Below, in pieces: positions 1-8,683 of a stretch of 46,307 bases of DNA. The notes below the pieces were generated by a model. That model did no database searches and was not told where the DNA came from. It saw only the letters and a list, made by a program, of their open reading frames with translations. This DNA is from Paenibacillus lautus NBRC 15380 (GTDB lineage Bacteria; Bacillota; Bacilli; Paenibacillales; Paenibacillaceae), in the NCBI RefSeq assembly GCF_004000945.1, contig NZ_BIMF01000029.1, positions 1-46,307 on the forward strand. Reading direction: 5' to 3'. Within the stretch, counting starts at the first letter, position 1. Each line of letters begins with the position of its first letter. Made by a program: the position numbers and the translations under genes.

Positions 1-45
1 AAGTCGGCACGGGCTGTATCTCGTAATATTCATATCGCTGCTATC

Positions 46-957
46 TTATCTGGACCGCAGAGGGCTGTTGCCGATCTCCGGCTCGCCTGCGCCTGTTGTT
101 TCGCTTAGAGGATCGTGGTCTCCCGTAGGATGAAGGAATTGTTCCATTAGCTCCGGGTGACCGGCATAGGGCCGCTCACGCCGCTGGCGGGTGGCCGTCA
201 CCCGGAAACCCGCTAGATACAACAAGCATTGGGTAGCCAAAACGTAAGGCGAGGCTTCGTTCCAGATCAGATTAAACAGGGCTGAGGCCACAATCAGCAG
301 ATGCAGCACGGTATAGATAGCGCCATGCGTTCTTCTTCTGGAATCCATCAACAGTCGGTAGAAAGAAATCGTGGCAATCATGTTGGAGAGCCATAGACAC
401 CATACTTCAGGGCTTGTCCAGGTAGAGGATTGCCTTAGTTCTTGGACGAGAAGCGTCGTCCACAGGATCGCGGCACCCAGTGAAAGGGCAGGTACGGCAG
501 GTTTCAAGAGCAGCCACAATCCCATACCCCAACCGGGTTTCTCGAGCCGCCCAACCAGCTCGTCGCGCTCCTTCATAAGTCTGTTGATCTCGCGGTCCAC
601 CAGCTTGTGAAGCGTTGTTAGTCTGGATTCATCGCGATCACTTAGAAAGGTATCAATCTGTTCGTGGAGCTCCCGAGTCAACAGGTCAGCGGATTTGCAT
701 TCCTGCAGAAGCCGGATCAGCAGATCTTCGGGGACAGCCGTTCGGGTCGGTCGATTGATAAGGGTTCCCAGAGGCCCAGCCAGTCTGGTGTAAATCGTCA
801 AGGACTGACGAATGCGAGCAAGCGAATCCTTGCGTGCACCCAATAGCCGGGATGCACTGTATATGTACAGGCCCGAAAATACCGCAGTGGCAAGAAGCAC
901 GGCCACGAGCGTGTCCGGTGAGCCAAAGATATCAACCATCCATTCCGTAAGGGACAA
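46..957 (-). CDS. Multi-pass membrane protein of unknown function
   Basis: A 303-residue protein of no family I recognise. It has one membrane segment near residues 15-35, a charged helical cytoplasmic stretch at about 38-140 rich in Arg, Glu and Leu, then four hydrophobic segments between about 145 and 250, and a polar tail. The start is TTG at 957, preceded by a GGAGGG site with about six bases of spacing. The stop is TAA at 46-48. The long helical region between membrane segments suggests a protein-interaction domain, but this is inference. It stands alone between the window edge and a largely empty region, so context gives no help. Confidence 0.75.
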   Translation of the reverse strand: MSLTEWMVDIFGSPDTLVAVLLATAVFSGLYIYSASRLLGARKDSLARIRQSLTIYTRLAGPLGTLINRPTRTAVPEDLLIRLLQECKSADLLTRELHEQIDTFLSDRDESRLTTLHKLVDREINRLMKERDELVGRLEKPGWGMGLWLLLKPAVPALSLGAAILWTTLLVQELRQSSTWTSPEVWCLWLSNMIATISFYRLLMDSRRRTHGAIYTVLHLLIVASALFNLIWNEASPYVLATQCLLYLAGFRVTATRQRRERPYAGHPELMEQFLHPTGDHDPLSETTGAGEPEIGNSPLRSR

Positions 958-1167
958 GCGGATCCCTCCTTCAATATTCTACCTTTCACTATTGCACAAC
1001 AAGGGAGGGATTTCAAGGGAATGAATGACAAGGGAGAGAGAATTGATCAAGTTTCAATCTCTCATTTGCATAACGGAAACATTTTTGTGTTTGGATAACA
1101 TTTTGAAGGGAAGTACATATCATATACAAACAAGATCATGCATTCCAGATGAAAGGGGAGAAGCCGC

Positions 1168-1254
1168 ATGACGGAAGTACAGATAAGCAAGGCGCCATTC
1201 CGGCGGGTAAAAATCACGCTTGGATATGTACTGCTCCTCGTCTTAACGGCTTGA
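1168..1254 (+). CDS. Possible 28-residue peptide or gene remnant
   Basis: A short frame beginning ATG after an AAAGGGGAG ribosome site. It codes for a basic start followed by a hydrophobic run ending LLLVLTA and then TGA. The shape resembles the N-terminus of a membrane protein or secreted protein that is cut off. The following sequence in all frames has early stops, so if it was once longer it has decayed. The rest of the 958-1480 gap holds only the minus-strand terminator at 1419-1448. Confidence 0.35.
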   Translation: MTEVQISKAPFRRVKITLGYVLLLVLTA

Positions 1255-1418
1255 TCATATACAAATGATGGACGACGGACAACCAAGGTGCTTTTAGTCG
1301 TGAATGTACCGAGTATACAGGAAACATGAGCGTAAAAGAAACTATTCCCCCGGTAAACATAAAATTGTGAAGGGCGGCAGGGATTAAGGTTGGCACCTTT
1401 CTATAGGAAAGCAGATAC

Positions 1419-1448
1419 AAAAAAAACAAGGCTGCTCCAGGCAGCCTT
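1419..1448 (-). terminator. Intrinsic terminator of the secreted glycosidase-like gene
   Basis: Arms AAGGCTGC (1428-1435) and GCAGCCTT (1441-1448) with a five-base loop, followed on the minus strand by a run of T (A at 1419-1426 on the plus strand). It lies about 30 bases past the stop of the minus-strand gene at 1481. Confidence 0.85.
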
Positions 1449-1480
1449 AGTTGGTAAGGAAACGAAGTTCAAAAGTTGAA

Positions 1481-2374
1481 TCAACGCTTAGAGTCATATA
1501 ATGCCTTCCAGTACCTGTAGTCGTGAATGGCGAACCCGGAGAAGGAAGGGTGCTTTTCGGCTTTGGTGCATACCTTGCTCAGCTGTTCCTCCATATAGGA
1601 CGTGCCTTCCTCAAAAAAGGTAATGTAAGCTCCCTCATTGCTCGATTTGGTCTCTACGGCAATCAGAGCTTCCTTGCCAAGTTCATCGGCTTCCTTAAGC
1701 TCGGCAGCAGCAACGTTATAAATGTTATCTGCTTGATCACGATAGGCCATAATGACGACCTGGTCGAACTGCTGGATCATCCACCGGCTGATTGACATCG
1801 ACTGGTCCGGCAGCTGGTAGCCGTGCAGCCAGAATGTCATGTCGGAACCGATGGGCAGATTCAGTGTGTGCGCTTCATGGACCAGATAGCGGACGCTCGC
1901 TTGCCATTGCTTGACCAAGGAGGCCTGGTTTGTTTTCCACTCGCTCAGCACATGCGGCTCGATATCGACATGAATGCCGGTGAAGCGCTCATTCGGTGCA
2001 GCGGAAGCCTGATATTCAGCGGTCCACTGAATGAAAGTCTCCAATCGGTGACGCTCCGTTTTCAGTGCCCAGTTAGGCGCGCCGCCAAGGACATGAACCG
2101 CGATCCCCTGTTTACCTGCTTGGCGGATAAAGCTGCGGTAATATTCGGGCCGAACATCGCGGTTCATCTGCAGATAGAGCACATTGACTCCTTGATTGGC
2201 GGCAAAATCAAGAATGTCGTCAGCCGAATCTTGAATCTGCGGCGTATCCCAGAACCAGGTTGCCTTCTGGCGGGGTTCGGCCGAAGCGGCATCAGGCTGA
2301 AGGGACAAGCTGCTTAGCAGCAGCAGACTGCCTGCGAGACAGAGGGCCAGCCAGCGGACGTATTTTTTTTTCAT
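1481..2374 (-). CDS. Secreted TIM-barrel glycosidase-like protein
   Basis: A 297-residue exported protein. Residues 1-32 are a signal peptide: KKK, a hydrophobic core, then an ASA-type cleavage site. The mature part has features of a TIM-barrel hydrolase: a strand with VNVLYLQMN near residue 65, and a GIHVDIEPH motif near 134-141 whose D-x-E pattern resembles the catalytic strand of GH18-like enzymes. A later QVVIMAYRD strand also fits that fold. The substrate is unknown. The start is ATG at 2374 with an AAGGAG site upstream. It is a single-gene unit with its own terminator. Assignment to a specific glycoside hydrolase family is not certain. Confidence 0.7.
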   Translation of the reverse strand: MKKKYVRWLALCLAGSLLLLSSLSLQPDAASAEPRQKATWFWDTPQIQDSADDILDFAANQGVNVLYLQMNRDVRPEYYRSFIRQAGKQGIAVHVLGGAPNWALKTERHRLETFIQWTAEYQASAAPNERFTGIHVDIEPHVLSEWKTNQASLVKQWQASVRYLVHEAHTLNLPIGSDMTFWLHGYQLPDQSMSISRWMIQQFDQVVIMAYRDQADNIYNVAAAELKEADELGKEALIAVETKSSNEGAYITFFEEGTSYMEEQLSKVCTKAEKHPSFSGFAIHDYRYWKALYDSKR

Positions 2375-2723
2375 AATAGGGATATTCTCCTTTACATTAC
2401 GATTCCAGCATAGCTACATGACAAGTTTCGTCAAGAATATAAGAAGGGTATAAGGATTAAAGTTGTTATTCCAGATGTATACTTTCGTAAATATGCAGTT
2501 ATGTATTCTATCGGTGAAAATAATATGGTGATACATAGGTCTAAAGGTCTATTATTTTGAGGAAAAATGAACGAATGGAGTTTGAAGAGGTCTGCATGGG
2601 GATAAGTAAATAGGAGGTGCGACAGCCCGAACGGCTATAGACGGCACCAGGTGTTTATAATACTACTTAAGATTCAAGAAGAGCCATTCATCACCAGGGG
2701 TGATGTAGTATAATTTTTAAGCG
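2375..2723. other. Divergent intergenic region, no gene seen
   Basis: About 350 bases between the divergent genes at 2374 and 2738. It is AT-rich and should hold the promoters of both. An AGGAGGTG site near 2611-2618 is not followed by a usable start codon. I see no gene, repeat or strong hairpin. Confidence 0.5.
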
Positions 2724-2737
2724 AAGGAGCGATGAAC

Positions 2738-3370
2738 ATGAAGGTAGCATTAATTGGAGCAAGCGGAACGATCGGGAGACGAATTACGGAGGAAGCGCTG
2801 CGCCGGGGGCACGAAGTCACGGCGGTATTGCGAAATCCGGATCGATTGGATTCAGAGCATGAGCGTTTAAACAAAGTCAAAGCGGATGTCATGGATCCTT
2901 CATCATTAGAAGAGGCGATTCAAGGGCATGATGCTGTCATAAGCGCTTTCGGTCCAAAGTTCGGCCGGGAAGAGGAACTCGTGGCAGCCGCACGGACGAT
3001 TGTGGAGGGAACGAGACGCGGCGGCGTAACCCGTCTGTTGATCGTTGGCGGCGCTGGCAGCTTGATCGCCGACAGCGGCGTACCGCTTATGGATACCCCG
3101 GAATTTCCGGAGGAGATCAGGCCGCTTGCCCGTGCGCATGCGGATGCTTACGATCTGTACAAGGAAAGCGATCTGGATTGGACGTATGTCAGTCCGGCGG
3201 CCATCATCGAGCCAGGGAAACGTACCGGACAGTTCCGGATCGGCATGGATCGTCTGGTGACCGACGAGAGCGGAAGCAGCCGAATTTCGGTTGAGGATTT
3301 CGCGGTAGCCGTGATTGATGAGCTGGATGATCCGCAGTTTATTCAGTCCCGTTTTACCGTTGCTTATTAA
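2738..3370 (+). CDS. NAD(P)H-binding atypical SDR oxidoreductase
   Basis: A 210-residue protein of the atypical short-chain dehydrogenase (NAD(P)H-binding, NmrA-like/YwnB-like) group. The N-terminus MKVALIGASGTIGRRI carries the GxxGxxG dinucleotide-binding turn, DVMDPSSL follows as the usual acidic strand, and IVGGAGSL and YVSPAAI match conserved strands of the family. It probably reduces a small molecule or acts as a flavin-reductase-like protein; the substrate is unknown. Two ATGs lie in frame at 2732 and 2738. I prefer 2738 because the AAGGAG site ends at 2729, which gives eight bases of spacing rather than two. Confidence 0.85.
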   Translation: MKVALIGASGTIGRRITEEALRRGHEVTAVLRNPDRLDSEHERLNKVKADVMDPSSLEEAIQGHDAVISAFGPKFGREEELVAAARTIVEGTRRGGVTRLLIVGGAGSLIADSGVPLMDTPEFPEEIRPLARAHADAYDLYKESDLDWTYVSPAAIIEPGKRTGQFRIGMDRLVTDESGSSRISVEDFAVAVIDELDDPQFIQSRFTVAY

Positions 3371-3436
3371 TCGACAGGCATCCTGAGTCGCCAGAGTGTT
3401 TGTGTGGGATATATCGAAGCAAAGGGGAGAGCTTGG

Positions 3437-5185
3437 ATGTATGTTGTGACGTCTGAACAGATGAGGGCACTCGACAACCATACCATTCATCAAATCGGCA
3501 TTCCAGCGATTGCGCTGATGGAAAATGCGGGTAAAGCGATTGCTGAGGAAGTCCTGAAGTTATGCCTGGAGCGTGATAGAGCGAGCCGTTCCCTTTGCGC
3601 AGCAGCTGCTGTAACAGCAGGAAAGGCTCCGTCCTTCATGCCGGAGGACGGGCGGGGGGAACAGCGGCTATCCTTACCGGAGGATTCGGCAGCGGCGGAG
3701 GCTCCTACCTCCGGGAATGACCGTGCTCTGGAGATGAGCCGCCCGTCGCCTGTCATCGACGGAGAGGCTCGGCTGCCCACAGCGCTGGCGGCGCGTGAGC
3801 ACTGGCTCGCTCTGGTGGGCAAGGGTAATAACGGCGGCGACGGGGTGGTCGCCGCCCGGCATTTGCGTGACGCCGGTATACGCGTCACGCTGCTCTATGC
3901 CGCTGAGCCGTCGGCGTTAGCCGGCGAGGCGGCGGTGCAGCGGGATGCCGGGGCAGCGCTCGGCATACCGGCTCTGGTTCACGGCCGTGATGCCGTGGAC
4001 TACGGCGCGTACACCGGCATCGTGGACGCGCTGCTCGGCACGGGCGCGACGGGCGCGCCCCGCGGTGCTTACGCCGCACTGATCCAGGCCGCCAATGACA
4101 GCGGCCTGCCGATTGTGTCCGCGGATATTCCGAGCGGACTGGACGCTGATACCGGCGCGCGGCACGAGCCGTGCATCTTGGCCGCGGTGACGGTATGCCT
4201 CGCCTTCCTGAAGCGAGGCCTTGTGCAGTACCCCGGCGCCGGGGCGGCGGGCCGGGTGGTGGTCCGCTCCATCGGCATCCCAGCCTCGCTGTGCCGGGAG
4301 CAGGGCGTCCGCACGCATCTGCTCACCCCGCATGTCCTTCGGACCGAGCTGGGTGCGGACGTATCGCGCCACCGCTCGCCGGACGGACATAAGGGCACCT
4401 ACGGTCACGTGCTGACCGTAGGGGGCAGCCGCACGATGAGCGGCGCAGGCCTGCTCGCTTCCCGGGCAGCGCTCCGCGCCGGCTGCGGCTTGGTGACCTG
4501 GGCGCTCCCTGCAAGCTTGGTGCTGCCGCTGAGCGGAGCCGCACCCGAGGTGATGCTCGCCCCCGCCACAGGCGAAGAGAGCGGCGGCTACTGGGATGAG
4601 GCCTCTGCGGAGCAGGTGCTGGAACTCGCCAAAACCCGCGATGTGCTGGCCGTAGGTCCGGGATTAGGCCGTTTTGAAGGAGATGCCAGATGGCTTCGCC
4701 GGTTGTGGGAAGAATGGGAAGGGCCGCTGGTAGTGGATGCCGATGCACTGAATATGCTGTCCGCCGCCGGTGATTTCGGCACCTGGAAGCCGCGCGGTGC
4801 GGCAACGGTCCTGACCCCGCATCCGGGGGAGATGTCCCGGCTGCTGGGTATCCCCACCGCTGAGCTGCAGCGGGACCGGATCGGTGCCGCCGCAGGATTC
4901 GCGACCGAGCACGGAGTTACCCTCGTGCTCAAGGGGGCGCATACCGTCATGGCTTCGCCGGACGGACAAGCCTACATCAACACCACCGGAACCTCCGGCA
5001 TGGCGACCGGAGGCACCGGGGACGTGCTGACCGGCATCATTGCCAGCCTGCTGGCGCAAGGATATGCTGGTCCGTCTGCTGCCGCGCTTGGCGTGTGGCT
5101 GCACGGCCGTGCCGGCGAGCAGGCCGCGCGGCACCGGGGACATCCCGCCTCGGTCATCGCCGGGGATGTCATCGAAGCACTTTAA
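3437..5185 (+). CDS. nnr: Bifunctional NAD(P)H-hydrate epimerase / ADP-dependent dehydratase
   Basis: Repairs NAD(P)HX, the hydrated form of NAD(P)H. The N-terminal YjeF_N epimerase domain starts MYVVTSEQMRALD and carries the GKGNNGGDG motif near residue 128-136. The C-terminal ribokinase-like dehydratase domain begins around HKGTYGHVLTVGGS and ends with GTGDVLTGI, which carries the catalytic Asp. The start at ATG 3437 follows AAAGGGGAG; an upstream GTG at 3404 lacks a good site. Total length is 582 residues. Residues about 47-119 form an Ala/Ser/Pro-rich stretch not expected in the epimerase domain, and 3800-4600 is visibly richer in G+C than its surroundings. It ends just before a strong terminator. 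Confidence 0.93.
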   Translation: MYVVTSEQMRALDNHTIHQIGIPAIALMENAGKAIAEEVLKLCLERDRASRSLCAAAAVTAGKAPSFMPEDGRGEQRLSLPEDSAAAEAPTSGNDRALEMSRPSPVIDGEARLPTALAAREHWLALVGKGNNGGDGVVAARHLRDAGIRVTLLYAAEPSALAGEAAVQRDAGAALGIPALVHGRDAVDYGAYTGIVDALLGTGATGAPRGAYAALIQAANDSGLPIVSADIPSGLDADTGARHEPCILAAVTVCLAFLKRGLVQYPGAGAAGRVVVRSIGIPASLCREQGVRTHLLTPHVLRTELGADVSRHRSPDGHKGTYGHVLTVGGSRTMSGAGLLASRAALRAGCGLVTWALPASLVLPLSGAAPEVMLAPATGEESGGYWDEASAEQVLELAKTRDVLAVGPGLGRFEGDARWLRRLWEEWEGPLVVDADALNMLSAAGDFGTWKPRGAATVLTPHPGEMSRLLGIPTAELQRDRIGAAAGFATEHGVTLVLKGAHTVMASPDGQAYINTTGTSGMATGGTGDVLTGIIASLLAQGYAGPSAAALGVWLHGRAGEQAARHRGHPASVIAGDVIEAL

Positions 5186-5195
5186 AGCAAAGAGC

Positions 5196-5223
5196 AAGGG
5201 CCCTCATCGGAGGGCCCTTTTTT
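5196..5223 (+). terminator. Terminator after nnr
   Basis: AAGGGCCCT (5196-5204) pairs exactly with AGGGCCCTT (5211-5219) around a six-base loop and is followed by six T. It may also serve the minus-strand gene ending at 5251. Confidence 0.92.
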
Positions 5224-5250
5224 CATGGAAGGAAGCTGCAGGCTCTTGAA

Positions 5251-5733
5251 TCAGATCACCCAGCACAACAGGGGAACGGCCAAGGCAAAGAACGGGGTGG
5301 CCAGAGAATTGCTGGAGAACGTATGCTTCCCCCACAAGAAGATCAGCAGGGTTAAGGCTCCCGCTGCTGCGCGAAGCCAGAGCTGCTCCGGATTCCCGCC
5401 TGTAAATAAGGCAAAGAACAGAAAACCGACCGCCCCGTACACGGCGGCTTGTTTACCCTTATGCAGGGAAGGCAAAAACGAGAGAATGGCATCTGCCGCA
5501 AGAGACGCGGTCAGCGCGTAACCGTATACCCAGTGCTCTTGCGGCAGATAGAGGCCTAACCATTCCGAAGCTCGATCAGCGCCGGATGGCCACACCCAAT
5601 CGAGCAGGCTCAGCAGCAGCACAACGATGCCGGCGCTGGCCAGCTTGTTTAATGCATAAAACCCCATGTCCATCCGGCCGGACCGTTTGGGAATTCCCGT
5701 GTTCATGGTACACATCCTCTGCTTGTTATTCAT
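5251..5733 (-). CDS. Small four-helix membrane protein, unknown
   Basis: A protein of up to 160 residues with a short basic N-terminus and about four hydrophobic segments, including GIVVLLLSLLDWVW near the start and FFALAVPLLCWVI at the end. I do not recognise the family. The first ATG (5733) has AGGAG only two bases away, so translation may begin at one of the downstream Met codons near 5706-5715. It lies just downstream of the SDR gene on the same strand with a 29-base gap, so the two may be co-transcribed. Confidence 0.65.
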   Translation of the reverse strand: MNNKQRMCTMNTGIPKRSGRMDMGFYALNKLASAGIVVLLLSLLDWVWPSGADRASEWLGLYLPQEHWVYGYALTASLAADAILSFLPSLHKGKQAAVYGAVGFLFFALFTGGNPEQLWLRAAAGALTLLIFLWGKHTFSSNSLATPFFALAVPLLCWVI

Positions 5734-5762
5734 AGCTCCTTAGAACGCTTATGGCACCGCTG

Positions 5763-6671
5763 TTAACTGGTTACCATCTGTCCCCCATTGACGTGAATAG
5801 CCTGACCCGTAACAAAAGAGGAACAGATGGACGACGCCAGGTATACATAGGCGGGTGCCAGCTCATAGGGCTGGGCGGCCCGCTTCATCGGTGAATTCGT
5901 TCCGAATACGGCCACCTCTTCGGCTGAGAAGCTGGATGGGATGAGCGGCGTCCAGACCGAGCCGGGAGCGACGGAGTTGACGCGGATGCCTTGATCGACG
6001 AGCGAAAGGGCCAGGGATCGGGTAAGGGAAACGATGGCGCCTTTGGTTGATGCATAGTCGATGAGCTCCTTAAATCCCTCATAGGCGGTAATGGAGGCCG
6101 TGTTGATGATCGACGCCCCGGATTTCATGTAGGGCAGCGCAGCCTGGATCATGAAGAAGAAGGGAAAGATATTCGTTTGATAGGTATGGTGCAGCTGTTC
6201 CTCCGTGATGTCCAAGATGCTGCGCTGTACATACTGGACAGCATGGTTGTTCACGAGAACATCGAGCTTGCCGAAGCGGGCTATCGTCTCGTTTACCACG
6301 GCTTCGCAGTTCCTTTTGTATCGCAGGTCGATCTTCATTAAGAGGCAGCGTCTGCCGAGCGACTCAATCCGTTGCTTCGTCACTTCCGCATCCGAAGTCT
6401 CATATAAGTATGGGATGACCAGATCGGCACCTTCCTTGGCAAAAGCAATGGCGGCCGCTTTGCCGATGCCGCTGTCCCCTCCGGTGACAATGGCGATTTT
6501 GCCATCCAGTTTACCGCTGCCCCGGTAGGCGGGATCCTCGCTGATCGGACGCGGCGACATCAGGCTTTCAAGGCCCGGCTGGCAGTTTTGATGCTGGGGA
6601 GGGAAAGCGATGGGCTGTTCCTTGCATTCGGTTTTGGAGCCTACGTATGGAATGGGCTGCTGGGGATTCAT
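5763..6671 (-). CDS. SDR oxidoreductase, general-stress type
   Basis: A 302-residue classical short-chain dehydrogenase. It shows TGGDSGIG (cofactor-binding turn), NNHA, a catalytic Ser in NTASITAY, and the YASTK active-site YxxxK. The end VTGQAIHVNGGQM is typical. The roughly 45-residue Pro/Gln-rich extension before the Rossmann fold is characteristic of the Bacillus YhxC/YhdF/Gsp39 group, linked to general stress in B. subtilis. The substrate is not known. The start at ATG 6671 has an AAAGGAGG site. No sigma-B promoter was obvious upstream. Confidence 0.9.
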   Translation of the reverse strand: MNPQQPIPYVGSKTECKEQPIAFPPQHQNCQPGLESLMSPRPISEDPAYRGSGKLDGKIAIVTGGDSGIGKAAAIAFAKEGADLVIPYLYETSDAEVTKQRIESLGRRCLLMKIDLRYKRNCEAVVNETIARFGKLDVLVNNHAVQYVQRSILDITEEQLHHTYQTNIFPFFFMIQAALPYMKSGASIINTASITAYEGFKELIDYASTKGAIVSLTRSLALSLVDQGIRVNSVAPGSVWTPLIPSSFSAEEVAVFGTNSPMKRAAQPYELAPAYVYLASSICSSFVTGQAIHVNGGQMVTS

Positions 6672-6689
6672 TTCATTCCTCCTTTGGTG

Positions 6690-7195
6690 TACAGGGTGTT
6701 TTCGTTAAACGCCGATGCTTTATCTCTATGCATTCGCCCAGTCGGGGGTGCCGTTTATGATCAGAATAGGAGAAAGGTCGTGCGTAAACGCGCGGGTTAC
6801 AGATTTTCCACGCTCTTTTTCGAGTGAATGTGGTAAAATACTTCCAATTGCAGCGAATGACCAAGGGAGGACGGTCACCTGACAAAACCCGTCGAACGTT
6901 CGAATTCCGCCTGTGGGCAGGCCGCATTTTTACATACGGGTGTTATTGGGAATGGATGAGGAAGAGTGGCGGTAATATCGCCAGTACGCGAAGCCCTGAG
7001 CCGCTGCGAAATCCAGTATTCGGACACTCAACCCGGTTGAGGCGCTAAGTGTAATGGTTCACGAAAGGCTAAGGTTCAATTGCGGTGTGGCTGCATTGAC
7101 AAAAGCGCGAACACATTGATACGATGATACTAATTCTGACAAGTTTGCTCTGATTTATATTGGTTAACATCGGATTTAAGAGCGACTGTTTACGG
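6690..7195. other. Long intergenic region without a supported gene
   Basis: About 500 bases between the minus-strand SDR gene and the hairpin at 7196. Short frames exist on both strands (for example plus strand near 6824-7048), but none has a good ribosome site or a recognisable product. I see no repeat or RNA family here. Confidence 0.45.
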
Positions 7196-7226
7196 AAGAC
7201 TTTGCCATACCTTGTAAGTCTTTTTT
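7196..7226 (+). terminator. Terminator-like hairpin in the leader of the FMN reductase
   Basis: AAGACTT (7196-7202) pairs with AAGTCTT (7216-7222), followed by six T (7221-7226). There is no gene just upstream on the plus strand, so it may be an attenuator in the leader of the gene at 7339 or the relic of a lost gene. Confidence 0.5.
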
Positions 7227-7338
7227 ATCTAAAGATGCAGGCTATGGCCGTCTGACTCTAAGCCGAGAGGACCTTACATAGCGATCTTATGGAATGGATG
7301 AGATGGCGACACTATAAGATAAGCCGAGGTGAATGATT

Positions 7339-7884
7339 ATGGCGAAAGCTGTTATTATTAACGGGAGTCCCACAGCCGGATCCCGATTGAATGCGGTTAT
7401 GGATTTTGCGGAGCAGGCATTAACTGCTGCGAATTTCGAGGTTAGCCGGATCGATGTGGCCGGACTTCCGCCTGAGGATTTGATTCATACCAAGTTTGAG
7501 AGTGAGCATATTGTCAAAGCGAACGGGCTTGTGGCCGAGGCCGATGCCGTGATTGTGGCAAGTCCGGTTTATAAAGCTTCGTTTACCGGTGTTCTGAAGA
7601 CATTTTTAGACCTGATTCCGCAAAAAGGATTGGCAGGCAAAATCGTGCTTCCCATGTTCATTGGCGGCAGTCTCGCGCATTTGCTGGCGATTGATTATTC
7701 GCTCAAGCCCGTGCTCTCCTCGATCGGAGCCCGTCATATTCTGGGCGGCGTGTACGCCGTGGATGCCCAGGTGGCACGTACCGAGGATGGCGGATTTGAT
7801 GTAGCGGAAGTGCTTCAGGAACGCTTGACCTCCGCGATGGAGGAATTAATTGAAGAAACCCGTTACCGGACAGAACGTGTTTAA
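7339..7884 (+). CDS. NADPH-dependent FMN reductase family protein
   Basis: A 181-residue flavodoxin-like reductase of the SsuE/NADPH-dependent FMN reductase family. The N-terminal AKAVIINGSPTAGSRLN is the flavin-phosphate binding loop, and ASPVYKASFTGVLKTFLD is the hallmark of the family. It would reduce FMN with NAD(P)H, usually to supply a monooxygenase such as the sulfonate system SsuD; no partner is present here. I choose ATG 7339 over 7333 because the GAGGTGA site is better spaced. Confidence 0.9.
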   Translation: MAKAVIINGSPTAGSRLNAVMDFAEQALTAANFEVSRIDVAGLPPEDLIHTKFESEHIVKANGLVAEADAVIVASPVYKASFTGVLKTFLDLIPQKGLAGKIVLPMFIGGSLAHLLAIDYSLKPVLSSIGARHILGGVYAVDAQVARTEDGGFDVAEVLQERLTSAMEELIEETRYRTERV

Positions 7885-7956
7885 GGATGGCATGAGTGAA
7901 CGGAAGGGATATGGAAGCGATATGGAAGCGATAGAGATCATATGGAGGGATACCAT

Positions 7957-8547
7957 TTGCAAAAGCTAGTGTTTTTTGTCGGCGTGGCCGGTACAGGCAA
8001 GACAACCGTAGCCAAGAAGCTTGCAGTCCGCATACCGGCTGCATTTCTCGACCGTGATACGGTAGGGGGACGCTTTGTTGAGAAGTTCCTGGAAAGTAAC
8101 GGACTGGATCCGAACGATCGCGACTCTTCCTTCTATAAAGAGAATCTGCGCGATCTGGAATATGATACGACCAAGGATATTTGCATCGAGAACCTGGGTG
8201 CCGGACAAAATGTCTTTATGATTTCTCCGTTTACCGCGGAGCTCAAGAACCGCGAATGGATTGAAGAGGTCATCGCATCCGCGGGATTAACGAAGAACGA
8301 CGTTGACGTGAAGGTTATCGTGGTTGCGCTCAAGGACATGGATTTGCAGAAGGAACGGATCATTGACAGACAGACCGAGCGGGATCAGTGGAAGCTGGAT
8401 CATTGGGACGACTTCAAGAAGCGCGTTGATTTCGTTCCGGAAGTGAACTGGGACATTCCGCAGACGTCCATTAAGGTTTTTGATAACAGCGGCGATCTGA
8501 CGGAAGAGAAGGTTGAGGAGCTCTATCAATTTATCGTAAGCGAATAG
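7957..8547 (+). CDS. P-loop nucleoside/adenylate kinase-like ATPase
   Basis: A 196-residue AAA-type P-loop protein with Walker A GVAGTGKTT close to the N-terminus and FLDRDT as a kinase-like acidic motif. The fold fits small-molecule or zeta-toxin-like kinases; the substrate is unknown. There is no antitoxin-like neighbour, so a toxin role is unlikely. The likely start is TTG 7957, seven bases after GGAGGG (7944-7949). The alternative ATG at 7942 overlaps that site. Its own terminator follows at 8585. Confidence 0.8.
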   Translation: MQKLVFFVGVAGTGKTTVAKKLAVRIPAAFLDRDTVGGRFVEKFLESNGLDPNDRDSSFYKENLRDLEYDTTKDICIENLGAGQNVFMISPFTAELKNREWIEEVIASAGLTKNDVDVKVIVVALKDMDLQKERIIDRQTERDQWKLDHWDDFKKRVDFVPEVNWDIPQTSIKVFDNSGDLTEEKVEELYQFIVSE

Positions 8548-8584
8548 TTTGTCGGAACAACAGCATTCGATATAGTTAAAAAAG

Positions 8585-8629
8585 TGCGTCATTCCAGGTG
8601 CCGGTGAGCCCTGTGATGGCGCATTTTTT
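8585..8629 (+). terminator. Terminator
   Basis: TGCGTCAT (8585-8592) pairs with ATGGCGCA (8616-8623), with one G-U pair, followed by six T. Confidence 0.8.
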
Positions 8630-8683
8630 ATGTTATATAGTAGACTAGTAATTATAGGCTTCAAAATCAAGGAGGGAAAGCGC

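Noticed and set aside
6824..7048. A 74-codon plus-strand frame in the gap after the SDR gene.
   Set aside because: No ribosome site, no family match and an odd composition; not supported as a gene.
7957..8547. The P-loop protein as a zeta-type toxin.
   Set aside because: No epsilon-like antitoxin or any small partner gene lies beside it, and it has its own terminator.
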